NCBI GenBank assembly: GCA_021734045.1
Contig: JAIPJR010000077.1
Coordinates: 1 to 11,646 of the forward strand
Direction of reading: 5' to 3'
Origin: Fidelibacterota bacterium
GTDB lineage: Bacteria > Fidelibacterota > UBA8477
DNA length: 11,646 bases
The position numbers and the translations under genes were made by a program. The notes beneath the pieces were generated by a model. That model was not told the origin of the DNA. It saw nothing but the letters and a program-made list of their open reading frames with translations, and ran no database searches. The first letter of the stretch is position 1; each line of letters starts with the position of its first letter. Of the stretch, positions 1 through 6,855 are shown one piece after another.

Positions 1-1072
1 ATTTTAATCGATTTCCATCCCGGTCCCGGACAATAATCGCAAATGCCGGGACATCACCGCTCACACGATAGGAAATTGTCGCAGTCAGGTGTTTCAACTG
101 TGGCGCCATAATCTCCGGCAGGCGACCCAGGTTGGGCGTAATAATCACCGCGCCGGCATCCGAGCGGTCACCAGGCACCGCAGAAACCGAGAATTCGGCC
201 ACTCCCCTGTCATCTGTAACCGGTTTAGCAGCAAGGTCGCCAGATTTGTACACTGCCCGCAGGGGCATGCCACGGATGGGAATCGCCTTGCCATTCCTCA
301 CCAAACTGATTTTTACCGCAATTTCATCCGGTAGTCGTTGACCTGGCGCAGCTACCTGATCTTCTCCTGACATAATAGTCAGGCTGACACCACTCAGGAT
401 CGTGCGCAGTTCTGATAGCATGGCTGAACCTGTGAGATTATCCGGTAGATGATATTTCATATCCGCAATGGCATTGTAAAAACTCTGACGCGGATAGACC
501 TCCGGCACCAATGCCAAGGCGTCAGAGAAGTTCTCTATGGCCGGGAAAATATTGCCCTGATCCAATAGTGACTGGGCATCATCATGAAGTCCGGACAGAC
601 GATCACCGTATTGGCGCAATTCATCGGCCAGAGCGCTCAGATATTGGTTACGATCCAGGACAGCGTAGGCATAATAAGTCCCACCCACCGGCTTGGATTC
701 TACCACTTGAATGCCCTGGATGGTCTCATCTACAATGGTTTCAGTAGTAGAATTAAACGCATTCGAATAAAATTCCCGATCATCACCGGTGTACTCTTCC
801 TCCACGGTTTTAGTGGCGTTTTTAATTTGGACTTTTAATTGAGATGCTACTTCGGTACGGGCTTGATCAGATGCCGTTTTCAAATCCGGTCCTGATCCCA
901 CACCGGTCCAGTACATCCCGGCGGGATAGGCTGGATGTTTACCGGATTTTGCCCATCCTGGAATCGCATCGTTTCCGCTGGTCGCCTTGTCGCTTCCGGT
1001 ACAGCCGGTGATGTTCAGAAGAATACCCAGCCCGATGGTCAGAACCATTAGTCTATAGAAATTAATTTTCAT
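1..1072 (-). CDS. LPP20-family outer-membrane lipoprotein (3' end outside window)
   Basis: The reading frame is open from an ATG at 1072-1070 to the window edge, giving 357 residues with no stop, so the gene is partial at its C-terminus. Residues 1-24 form a lipoprotein signal: Lys and Arg, a hydrophobic stretch, then the lipobox ITGC with Cys24 as the lipidated residue. Residues about 38-150 read as an LPP20 domain: a PGWA motif, a GVGSG turn, an acidic-amphipathic helix with DQARTEVASQL, and an YYAYAVLDRNQY strand-helix near the end. Residues about 160-205 look like a TPR-type helical hairpin (AQSLLDQGN followed by AIENFSDALALVP). From about 225 onward the alternating hydrophobic pattern suggests beta-sandwich (Ig-like) domains. 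The start has GGAG at 1082-1079, 6 nt away, and lies 3 nt after the stop of the upstream gene, so translation is probably coupled. LPP20 members include Helicobacter LPP20 and Vibrio FlgP. The family assignment is good; the role is inferred only. Confidence -1.
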   Translation of the reverse strand, partial: MKINFYRLMVLTIGLGILLNITGCTGSDKATSGNDAIPGWAKSGKHPAYPAGMYWTGVGSGPDLKTASDQARTEVASQLKVQIKNATKTVEEEYTGDDREFYSNAFNSTTETIVDETIQGIQVVESKPVGGTYYAYAVLDRNQYLSALADELRQYGDRLSGLHDDAQSLLDQGNIFPAIENFSDALALVPEVYPRQSFYNAIADMKYHLPDNLTGSAMLSELRTILSGVSLTIMSGEDQVAAPGQRLPDEIAVKISLVRNGKAIPIRGMPLRAVYKSGDLAAKPVTDDRGVAEFSVSAVPGDRSDAGAVIITPNLGRLPEIMAPQLKHLTATISYRVSGDVPAFAIIVRDRDGNRLK

Positions 1073-1075
1073 GAA

Positions 1076-2359
1076 TTACTCCATTTCCACAGACAAAACA
1101 ACCAGTTTGCGGTTCAATGCCACTCGACGCAAACTTCCATCCGGTACCGCCTTTTCAATAGCGCGTTTCAAATCGCGATACACATTACTGGAGCGGTCAT
1201 AGCGTTCATAATCCGCCCAAATCAGGTAATCCAGCGTGTAGTCGGTCATTAAGATCTCTTTGGTAGTTTTGGCCATGTCATCAAACACATCCATTACCTC
1301 GAACATGATATCTTCGGCTTCGCTGGTGGAAAAATCCGTAGAAACACTGATTATAACCTTGTACTGCAGTCCCCGCGCTAAATCATCCTTCCAGTAGGCA
1401 GTTATGCGCGCCAGGACTTTTTCAATGGCGTCATTAATCCCCTCTTCAATGACCGCCGCATCCATGGTGGGGCGCTCGGCGGAATAACCGGTCTCGGTGC
1501 CCAGCAGCCGCCCGGTGGTGGTTTCGAAAGCCCGGACTGCGACAGCCGCTTTTTTCACTTCCCGGCTACCGACCCGACGACTCTCAGTAGTCACATTATA
1601 GGTGATATACACATCAGCACCGACGCTCAAAGCGATGAGATAGGTGGGGTCATCTTCCACATCTTTAAGGGTTTGGGAGGCGGATACTAAATCCTGTAAA
1701 CCCTCTTGCTGTTCCGGTACAATCACATCATATCGGCGGGCGGTGAGGTAGCTTTCGATGACTTCGGCGCCTTTTTTCAGTGTTTTATCGCTCTTGAGCA
1801 GGTCAAGTGGATAGCGCCCCTTGGGTGCCTCCGGCAGAACCATGATGGTAGGCAAGCCCATTTTTTCGGTCAAATCTGCCTGGGCAGTTGTGACACCCAG
1901 AGCCACCAAGTCATCTTTCACCAGGCGTGTGTTCACCCGCATAAGGCGTTTAATGCGTAATTTCTTCCCGTCATCAATTTTCACCCGCTCTTCAAACCGG
2001 TCTGACTCCCAGGCGATATATTTATTGATGTTCTGCGCCTCGAAGAAGGACTCCTGAATCCCGGCGAATTTGGATTTTTCGCCATCGGTGGTGAGGATGG
2101 GATCGCTACCACCCAACACAACAAACCAGATTGCGGCCCGGCGGGCATCCAGTTTTGCACTGGTAGTCAGTTCTTCCTGGTCCACCTTCCCCAGCCAGTT
2201 TGTCTTGGCAGTCCCGATACCGGTTGCCGCCAGAATGACTTCAGATGGTCCTGAACTTTCGATAAACAGAGCTTCTTTGGAACGGGGCACATTGGATTGG
2301 GCACTTAGAATCGTGGCCAGACCAAATACCAGAGCGAAAGTTGCGATAGAATGTTTCAA
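1076..2359 (-). CDS. Secreted DUF6175-like protein with FlgT-N-like domain
   Basis: The protein has 427 residues. Residues 1-20 are a signal peptide ending LSA-Q, without a lipobox Cys, so it is probably soluble in the periplasm or peripheral to the outer membrane. Residues about 41-155 resemble the FlgT N-terminal/LPP20-like fold: an ATGIG start, a DARRAAIWFVV helix, then a basic strand RIKRLMRVNTRLV. Residues about 169-325 have the layout of DUF6175 and CsgG/TolB-N-like domains: a PTIMVLPE strand, a helix (GAEVIESYLTARRYDVIVP), GADVYITYNVT, and a strand with AFETTTGRLLG. Residues about 331-427 form a separate alpha/beta module starting YKVIISVSTDF. The start codon is TTG, chosen because a strong ribosome binding site lies 6 nt upstream and the signal peptide starts there. 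It lies between a barrel protein and an LPP20 lipoprotein in one operon. Family recognition comes from reading the sequence, and the function is unknown. Confidence -1.
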   Translation of the reverse strand: MKHSIATFALVFGLATILSAQSNVPRSKEALFIESSGPSEVILAATGIGTAKTNWLGKVDQEELTTSAKLDARRAAIWFVVLGGSDPILTTDGEKSKFAGIQESFFEAQNINKYIAWESDRFEERVKIDDGKKLRIKRLMRVNTRLVKDDLVALGVTTAQADLTEKMGLPTIMVLPEAPKGRYPLDLLKSDKTLKKGAEVIESYLTARRYDVIVPEQQEGLQDLVSASQTLKDVEDDPTYLIALSVGADVYITYNVTTESRRVGSREVKKAAVAVRAFETTTGRLLGTETGYSAERPTMDAAVIEEGINDAIEKVLARITAYWKDDLARGLQYKVIISVSTDFSTSEAEDIMFEVMDVFDDMAKTTKEILMTDYTLDYLIWADYERYDRSSNVYRDLKRAIEKAVPDGSLRRVALNRKLVVLSVEME

Positions 2360-2373
2360 AATAATCTCCTCCC
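2357..2373 (-). promoter_or_regulatory. Strong Shine-Dalgarno with TTG start codon
   Basis: On the minus strand GGGAGGAG (2373-2366) is followed after 6 nt (ATTATT) by TTG at 2359-2357. No in-frame ATG lies between the upstream stop and the signal peptide, so this site decides the start of the DUF6175-like gene. A small GAGAA-CAAC-TTCTC hairpin (2389-2376) sits just upstream of the ribosome binding site; whether it matters is unclear. Confidence -1.
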
Positions 2374-2393
2374 TTGAGAAGTTGTTCTCTTGA

Positions 2394-4022
2394 TTATGGA
2401 ATCATATTAGAAAGCGTCGAGGCTGGATCAAATGCCAGTGACGGCGGCGCATAAATGATTTGAAAAGCGATACCGGACCCGGAATAACGAAGAGCAGGTC
2501 CTGAAATACTACCCACCTCCTCATTATCCGCGTTGTACCGGGTCCATTCATCACTTTCACCTGTGTATAATGAGTAGCGAATACCCGCGGTTAAATCGAT
2601 ACTCAGGGTGTAATTCAAACCCAGCCCAACCAGAAGGCCATTATTTGCATTTCTGTCGGTATAGGTATCACCCATTGAATCATCCCAGTTACCCCAGGTT
2701 TGTTGATGGGCAAATCCCAGTTGTCCGTATGCATCAAACCGGCGCCATTGCATCCGTTTCATCACTGATCCGGACACCAGAAAGCGTGTGACGGAATCAA
2801 AAATGTCATCCCCCGTCCAAGAATCCGTGATGGATGCTCCGCCAATCATCGCGGCCAAGTCAAAATACCAATGCGGTGTCTGCGTAATGCCGCCCAGGTT
2901 ATAGGCGATCTCAGCCCCAAGCCCGCCGCCACCTTCTACATCGTATAATGAAGATTCGGTGGACAAGGGCAGCGTTCCCATGAGAATGTAAATGTCCAGA
3001 TTCAGGCGGGGATATTCCACCAGTGACATACCCGGTGCCCAATCCCCCACGATGACACCATACCCGTGACTCAATTCACTGGCATTCTCGCGATTATCCG
3101 CAATCTGACCAATCCGGACAAATCCATCTCTCTTGAATTTCATCTCACCGTTTGATGACTCCACATATTCACCGACGATAAAGCGGTCATCAATGCGGAG
3201 ACCTTCTCTTTTACCCATCCGGAAACCAACCTGTGTACCGACCACTTCTGCCACCTGGGTAGTGAGCTTAAATTCGTCATATTCCTTAGTGGCATTCTCC
3301 AGGTTGCGGGCATAATTCAATACAGCCGCCTCAAAAGCATTCTCTTCAGCGTCCTCAAAGTCATACTTGGTGGCGAAACCAATACTGGTGCTTTCATTTT
3401 TGACGACTGGTTTTACCGAGGTTTTTCCGTCCATGTAAGCAATTTTAAACCAAAATATGCCACCGCCTATGCTCACCGTCACGGTGTATTTGGTTTTATC
3501 ATCCTCTTTCTCCGAATCCACGGCGCGAGAGTAGCCATTCATATAGGGCAAATAAATGAATCCTGAGTTTAAAACCTGTTCCAGATTCTCTGCGGTAATG
3601 CCCATATCTTTTGCTTTGGTGGTGATAAATGACATTTTAGTGGCTTCGTCGACCAGTTCACTTGCTCGCTGTTCGGCGTACTCATCCATAATTTTCACGA
3701 TTTCAGGAACAAAAGTGCGGTTCATAATTTCGGCAATCTCGTCTACCGATAAAGCGTTCCGGCTATTGACTTCCGAGATGAATTCCCTGGTCAGCGGGCT
3801 GTTCTCCGGCAGGGGATTAAAATCAAACCGTGGAAGCTGAACACGCTCCTTCACCGTTTTGCCGATGTAGGATATCTGGTTTAATGATAAATTCCGTGCA
3901 TCAGGGCTGGCCAGGATGATAGCGTCCAGGAAAGTCACCGATTTACGCGTATACGTATCATTCTGACCTGATACAGAAAGTGCTACAGCACCGAGAAGCA
4001 TAAAAAAAATCAAATTGCGCAT
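2394..4022 (-). CDS. Secreted FlgT-C-like protein fused to outer-membrane beta barrel
   Basis: The protein has 542 residues from the ATG at 4022-4020. This start is preferred over an ATG at 4055, which would add 11 polar residues in front of the signal peptide, because AAGGAG stands 6 nt upstream and the signal peptide then begins at once. Residues 1-20 are a signal peptide ending SVSGQ. Residues 25-150 are mostly helical. Residues about 165-250 contain beta strands and a helix (DAEENAFEAAVLNYARNLE). Residues about 252-330 look like an SH3-type FlgT-C module, with VGTQVGFRMGKREGLRIDDRF, then a strand ending RDGFVRIGQIADN. Residues about 341-525 alternate polar and hydrophobic residues in about eight strands, rich in Gly and aromatics, as in small outer-membrane barrels; a short tail follows the last strand, so the protein does not end in the usual terminal aromatic. 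It is the first gene of a three-gene envelope operon. I do not recognise a named family, so the function is unassigned. Confidence -1.
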   Translation of the reverse strand: MRNLIFFMLLGAVALSVSGQNDTYTRKSVTFLDAIILASPDARNLSLNQISYIGKTVKERVQLPRFDFNPLPENSPLTREFISEVNSRNALSVDEIAEIMNRTFVPEIVKIMDEYAEQRASELVDEATKMSFITTKAKDMGITAENLEQVLNSGFIYLPYMNGYSRAVDSEKEDDKTKYTVTVSIGGGIFWFKIAYMDGKTSVKPVVKNESTSIGFATKYDFEDAEENAFEAAVLNYARNLENATKEYDEFKLTTQVAEVVGTQVGFRMGKREGLRIDDRFIVGEYVESSNGEMKFKRDGFVRIGQIADNRENASELSHGYGVIVGDWAPGMSLVEYPRLNLDIYILMGTLPLSTESSLYDVEGGGGLGAEIAYNLGGITQTPHWYFDLAAMIGGASITDSWTGDDIFDSVTRFLVSGSVMKRMQWRRFDAYGQLGFAHQQTWGNWDDSMGDTYTDRNANNGLLVGLGLNYTLSIDLTAGIRYSLYTGESDEWTRYNADNEEVGSISGPALRYSGSGIAFQIIYAPPSLAFDPASTLSNMIP

Positions 4023-4028
4023 GTTCCG

Positions 4029-4034
4029 CTCCTT
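4029..4034 (-). promoter_or_regulatory. Ribosome binding site deciding the barrel-protein start
   Basis: AAGGAG on the minus strand lies 6 nt before the ATG at 4022-4020. The alternative in-frame ATG at 4055-4053 has no comparable site. This places the signal peptide directly at the N-terminus. Confidence -1.
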
Positions 4035-4102
4035 ATTCGTGGGTTGCACCGGCATGTTCTAATCCTGTGATATCCTGAAAATCGTTTGTTGTCTGATGAG
4101 GG

Positions 4103-4137
4103 ATTCTCATTCCGGTAAACCGAAGGTAATTGAGAAT
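4103..4137. repeat. Imperfect inverted repeat in the leader/promoter of the envelope operon
   Basis: The outer arms ATTCTCA (4103-4109) and TGAGAAT (4131-4137) are perfect complements over 7 bp. Inside them, TTCCGGT and ACCGAA pair with one bulged C around an AA loop (4110-4122), leaving GGTA unpaired on one side. The repeat overlaps the candidate -10 element at 4123-4128, so it could be an operator or a structured 5' leader. No regulator binding this sequence is known to me. Confidence -1.
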
Positions 4138-4151
4138 TATTTTAGATTCAA
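4123..4151 (-). promoter_or_regulatory. Candidate promoter of the three-gene envelope operon
   Basis: On the minus strand TTGAAT (4151-4146) is followed after 17 nt by TACCTT (4128-4123). The -10 is weak by sigma-70 standards. The string TACCTTCG is also close to the Bacteroidota -7 pattern TAnnTTTG, although the spacing to the TTG is not clearly better for that reading. It lies just after the trxA terminator and about 100 nt before the start codon, so a promoter is expected somewhere in this gap; the exact elements are uncertain. Confidence -1.
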
Positions 4152-4170
4152 GATTTTAAATGTGAGGATA

Positions 4171-4197
4171 AAAAAAGCCTTCCCGCGGGAAGGCTTT
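4171..4197 (-). terminator. Rho-independent terminator of trxA
   Basis: Positions 4174-4197 are a perfect 24-nt palindrome centred on CCCGCGGG. In RNA it would fold as about a 10-bp GC-rich stem with a CGCG loop. On the minus strand it runs into six T residues (4176-4171), and it begins 27 nt after the trxA stop. On the plus strand only three T residues follow, so termination is mainly for minus-strand transcripts. Confidence -1.
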
Positions 4198-4224
4198 GAT
4201 ATTCATTGCATCAAGATAGATGGA

Positions 4225-4554
4225 TTAGTCCAGAACCGTTTCCACTTTGGCTACGATTTGCTGCTTAGGAACTGCACCAATCACCATCTGGGCTACTTCA
4301 CCGTTTTTAAAAATGAGCAGGCTGGGAATGCTTCGAATGCCATATTTCTGGGCGACAGCAGGATTATTATCCACATCCAATTTTCCTACTTTCAATTTTC
4401 CAGCATATTCACCGGCCACTTCAGCAACCACAGGCGCCACCATTTTACAAGGCATACACCACACTGCCCAGAAGTCCACCAATACCGGTAAATCCGATTG
4501 TATAACCTCTGCTTCAAAATTGTCATCTGTAAATTCCATCACCGAATCGGCCAT
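4225..4554 (-). CDS. trxA: Thioredoxin with CMPC active site
   Basis: The 109-residue protein matches the normal length of bacterial thioredoxin, a cytosolic dithiol-disulfide carrier reduced by thioredoxin reductase. The fold markers are present: buried Asp27 in VDFWA, the active site WCMPCK with Cys33 and Cys36, Pro41 in the second helix, Lys58 in KLDVDNN, and cis-Pro77 in SIPS. There is no signal peptide. The usual CGPC active site is CMPC here, and the residue after the cis-Pro is Ser rather than the common Thr. Those two positions affect redox potential and substrate docking, so the protein may differ from housekeeping Trx in preference, although the rest is a classic Trx. It stands alone, with its own promoter, ribosome binding site and terminator, between two operons. 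Confidence -1.
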   Translation of the reverse strand: MADSVMEFTDDNFEAEVIQSDLPVLVDFWAVWCMPCKMVAPVVAEVAGEYAGKLKVGKLDVDNNPAVAQKYGIRSIPSLLIFKNGEVAQMVIGAVPKQQIVAKVETVLD

Positions 4555-4560
4555 GTTGCT

Positions 4561-4566
4561 CTCCTT
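4561..4566 (-). promoter_or_regulatory. trxA ribosome binding site
   Basis: AAGGAG on the minus strand lies 6 nt before the ATG at 4554-4552, which is near-optimal spacing and fixes the trxA start. Confidence -1.
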
Positions 4567-4600
4567 CGTATCAATTACCGGTCTTCATCATTCCGGACTG

Positions 4601-4628
4601 AATTTAACTGGCACTCCATTGATGTCAA
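4601..4628 (-). promoter_or_regulatory. Sigma-70-type promoter of trxA
   Basis: On the minus strand a perfect TTGACA (4628-4623) is followed after 16 nt by TAAATT (4606-4601). It points at trxA with a leader of about 40 nt, after the probable terminator of the ABC operon. This is the best promoter in the window and suggests steady, independent expression. Confidence -1.
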
Positions 4629-4636
4629 GGAATTGG

Positions 4637-4678
4637 AAAATTGCGCCGTCAAGATTATTTCATTCCTGACGCGCAATT
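4637..4678 (-). terminator. Probable terminator after the ABC permease
   Basis: The arms TGACGCGCAATT (4667-4678) and AATTGCGCCGTCA (4639-4651) pair over 12 bp with one bulged C and a 15-nt loop. On the minus strand the stem ends in AATTTT and then CC, so the T-run is short. It starts 15 nt after the permease stop and just before the trxA promoter, which supports a terminator, possibly a leaky one. Confidence -1.
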
Positions 4679-4693
4679 ACCACTCTCGCAGGG

Positions 4694-5929
4694 TTAAGTG
4701 CGTATCCAGCGTAAAATCTCCGGAAGGGTAATACGTTTACCGTAGAGTAGGATAGCAGTACGAAAAACCTTACCCGCTATTCGCATCGTGTAATAGACCG
4801 CTACCACCATAATAATCAGTGTAATGCCCACCTGAAAGGGGCTGGCAGCACTGACGGCTAATTTCATGATCATGAAGTAGGGTGTGAAAATGGGGATATA
4901 ACTGAGCACATTCACCAGTGTAGAGTTTGGGCTTTCAATAACCAAGGTCCAGAGCATGATGGGAATAACCGCTAAAATGGATATAAATCCCACTGCCTGC
5001 TGGGCATCCTGTTCCGAGTCGAATAGTGATCCAATGGCCATGAATACGGCCGCCCACCACAAATAGCCGAGAATGAAATAGACCAGGAATAGAATAATCA
5101 TGACGGAATCAATTACATTGATGCCGTAATAGGTCCCCACCCCGGCTAAAACTATTAGATAGAGGAGTGACTGGCTTATTCCAAGTCCTGCCAGCCCGAT
5201 TATTTTTCCGGCCATAAGTTCATTGTAATGCGCTACCGAGAGCATCATCTCAATCACCCGGTTAGAGCGTTCTTCGATAATGCCGCGCATCAGGAGCTGT
5301 GCGCCCATAAAGACACCCATGAACAGCAAAAACAGAAACGCGAATGGCATCATATAGCGGAAAAATTCCTGCCCACCGGAAAGCTTGTCTTCCTTGCCCA
5401 ACTCGTAGGAGCTCACATTAACCCGCGCCTTCAACACATCCACGAGGGAGGAATCCAGCCCGTACACCTCAACTCGCTGCATGAGGAGAATATCGTTCAA
5501 AGCATTCTCGAACCGGGAAACATCCCGGAATGAACCCACCTGTTTGGAGTAAAAACTCACTTCCATACTATCAGCAATATGGGCAGGAATGATGAAATAG
5601 CCATCCATATTCCCGTCACCAACCAGTGTCTCAAAAGCTGACTTTATCTCTTGAGACGGCTTATTTTCTACAGTAAAGCGGTACTGGGGCACACCGTCTG
5701 AGGTGTAGCGCTTCTCCAGTTTTTGCGAAATTGCTCTTCCGTACTCGCCGGTTTCATCAATGATACCGTAGTGTTTTTCCGATAACCCCAGTCCCGCACC
5801 GGCGATATAACCCGATAACAGACTAATTCCGATAATGAGCAGTGGCAGTCCAAATGTGCTGATAAGAAACCATTTGGAACGGACGCGAATTTTAAATTCA
5901 TGCCAGGCGATGATGATGATTTTGTTCAT
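4694..5929 (-). CDS. ABC-2 family exporter permease (NatB-like)
   Basis: The 411-residue membrane protein matches the NatB/ABC-2 type (ABC2_membrane_3) layout. A cytoplasmic N-terminal stretch leads into TM1 (about 20-45), then a large extracytoplasmic domain (about 46-185). TM2 follows (about 189-214), then the conserved cytoplasmic coupling motif IIEERSNRVIEMMLSVA (217-233). Four more membrane segments lie at about 241-266, 274-302, 311-331 and 364-386, and the C-terminal tail is basic. The start codon overlaps the ATPase stop by 4 nt (ATGA), so the two subunits are translationally coupled and probably form the exporter. NatB of Bacillus exports sodium, but members of this fold move many substrates, so the substrate cannot be named here. 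No signal for specific regulation is visible. Confidence -1.
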   Translation of the reverse strand: MNKIIIIAWHEFKIRVRSKWFLISTFGLPLLIIGISLLSGYIAGAGLGLSEKHYGIIDETGEYGRAISQKLEKRYTSDGVPQYRFTVENKPSQEIKSAFETLVGDGNMDGYFIIPAHIADSMEVSFYSKQVGSFRDVSRFENALNDILLMQRVEVYGLDSSLVDVLKARVNVSSYELGKEDKLSGGQEFFRYMMPFAFLFLLFMGVFMGAQLLMRGIIEERSNRVIEMMLSVAHYNELMAGKIIGLAGLGISQSLLYLIVLAGVGTYYGINVIDSVMIILFLVYFILGYLWWAAVFMAIGSLFDSEQDAQQAVGFISILAVIPIMLWTLVIESPNSTLVNVLSYIPIFTPYFMIMKLAVSAASPFQVGITLIIMVVAVYYTMRIAGKVFRTAILLYGKRITLPEILRWIRT

Positions 5930-6819
5930 TTTACACCTCGCACCAGTGAGATGAATATCTCTTCCAGACCGGCCTCGGCAATCCGAATGCTTCGGGTGGG
6001 GATGACTGCATTTATCTTCCCAATCATTCCCTGTACCTCCGATTCAGACTGGAAGGGAATGTGAATGTTGCCATTCCCTTGCACCTCGCCGCTCATCTCT
6101 CGGAATAGGTCGTGTTGAAGTTGCGCTGCTTCCAGAGGCATCACCTCAAGGACCTGCTTGCCATGCTGTTGTTTTATCTGTTTTAAATCACCGGAGACAA
6201 TCAATTTGCCCTTATTCACCAATCCGATATCATCACAAATTTTTTCCACCTGATCCATTTGGTGAGAGCTGAGAATAATGGTTTTCTCCTGTGCCTTCAG
6301 CTCAGCCAGAATCTCTTTCAGAATGATTTGATTCACCGGGTCAAGACCGGAAAAGGGCTCATCAAGAATAAGAAATCGGGGATCATGGACGATTGCGTTA
6401 ATAAACTGCACCTTCTGCTGATTACCCTTGGACAGTTCGCTCACCTTTGTGTTGTAGCGGCTACTGAGATCAAATCGTTCCAGGTAGTTATCAATGACCA
6501 TGCCCGCTTCATGGGCTTTTTTCCCCCGCAAACTGGCAAAATAGATAAGCAATTCCTTAACGGGAATTTTCTGGTACAATCCCCGCTCTTCCGGCAGGTA
6601 CCCGAATGCACTGGCATCCGGTTTTTCAGGCGATCCGTCATAAATCACCCGCCCCATATCCGCCTTCAGAATATCCATAATAATGCGAATGGCTGTAGTC
6701 TTCCCAGCGCCATTAGGACCGAGGAATCCAAAAATCCGCCCTGGTTCCACGGTAAATGAAACCGAATCAACCGCCAATACATCCTCAAATTGCTTCGTTA
6801 TTTCTTCCAGTCTTAGCAT
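5926..6819 (-). CDS. ABC transporter ATP-binding protein (NatA-like, DUF4162 type)
   Basis: The 297-residue ATPase powers the permease encoded next. The motifs are in order: Walker A GPNGAGKTT (34-42), a Q-loop region reading YLPEERGLY (74-82) with Glu in place of the usual Gln, the signature ELSKGNQQKVQ (128-138), Walker B FLILDEP (149-155), D-loop SGLDP (157-161) and the switch His in SSH (184-186). The variant signature LSKGN and the PEERGLY stretch are typical of the NatA subfamily with a DUF4162-like C-terminus (about 215-297), so I do not read them as damage. The ATG at 6819 has AGGA 8 nt upstream. It follows glgB by 31 nt and precedes the permease with a 4-nt overlap. Confidence -1.
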   Translation of the reverse strand: MLRLEEITKQFEDVLAVDSVSFTVEPGRIFGFLGPNGAGKTTAIRIIMDILKADMGRVIYDGSPEKPDASAFGYLPEERGLYQKIPVKELLIYFASLRGKKAHEAGMVIDNYLERFDLSSRYNTKVSELSKGNQQKVQFINAIVHDPRFLILDEPFSGLDPVNQIILKEILAELKAQEKTIILSSHQMDQVEKICDDIGLVNKGKLIVSGDLKQIKQQHGKQVLEVMPLEAAQLQHDLFREMSGEVQGNGNIHIPFQSESEVQGMIGKINAVIPTRSIRIAEAGLEEIFISLVRGVK

Positions 6820-6849
6820 AGAAACTATCCTGTTTTACTGTATGACATG

Positions 6850-6855
6850 ATTATA
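6850..6855 (-). promoter_or_regulatory. Isolated TATAAT upstream of the ABC genes
   Basis: On the minus strand a perfect -10 hexamer TATAAT overlaps the glgB stop, 30 nt before the ABC ATPase start. The sequence 16-18 nt upstream (around CAAGCG) does not resemble a -35, and there is no TG extension. It may be a weak internal start site or chance. Confidence -1.

Noticed and set aside
511-838. Two overlapping plus-strand open frames
   Set aside because: They lie antisense to the LPP20 gene, which has a continuous frame, signal and domain. They have low-complexity basic content and no ribosome binding site or family resemblance.
2376-2389. Small hairpin between the barrel gene and the DUF6175-like gene, considered as an attenuator
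   Set aside because: Only 5 bp with a 4-nt loop and no T-run; it is too weak to call a terminator or riboswitch.
4023-4055. Upstream ATG for the barrel protein adding 11 residues
   Set aside because: No ribosome binding site, and the added polar residues would precede the signal peptide; the ATG at 4022 has AAGGAG.
4053-4077. Short direct repeat CAGGAT in the leader of the barrel gene
   Set aside because: Two copies of six bases in a short leader are expected by chance and match no known element.
4096-4669. Plus-strand open frames of 131 and 140 codons across trxA
   Set aside because: They run through the trxA terminator and promoter and lie antisense to an unmistakable thioredoxin.
6259-6759. 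A 166-codon plus-strand open frame
   Set aside because: It is fully antisense to the ABC ATPase with all its motifs; its composition looks like reversed coding sequence.
5926-6819. Degenerate ABC signature LSKGN and Glu in the Q-loop, considered as a sign of an inactive ATPase
   Set aside because: Both are usual in the NatA/DUF4162 subfamily, and Walker A, Walker B and the switch His are intact.
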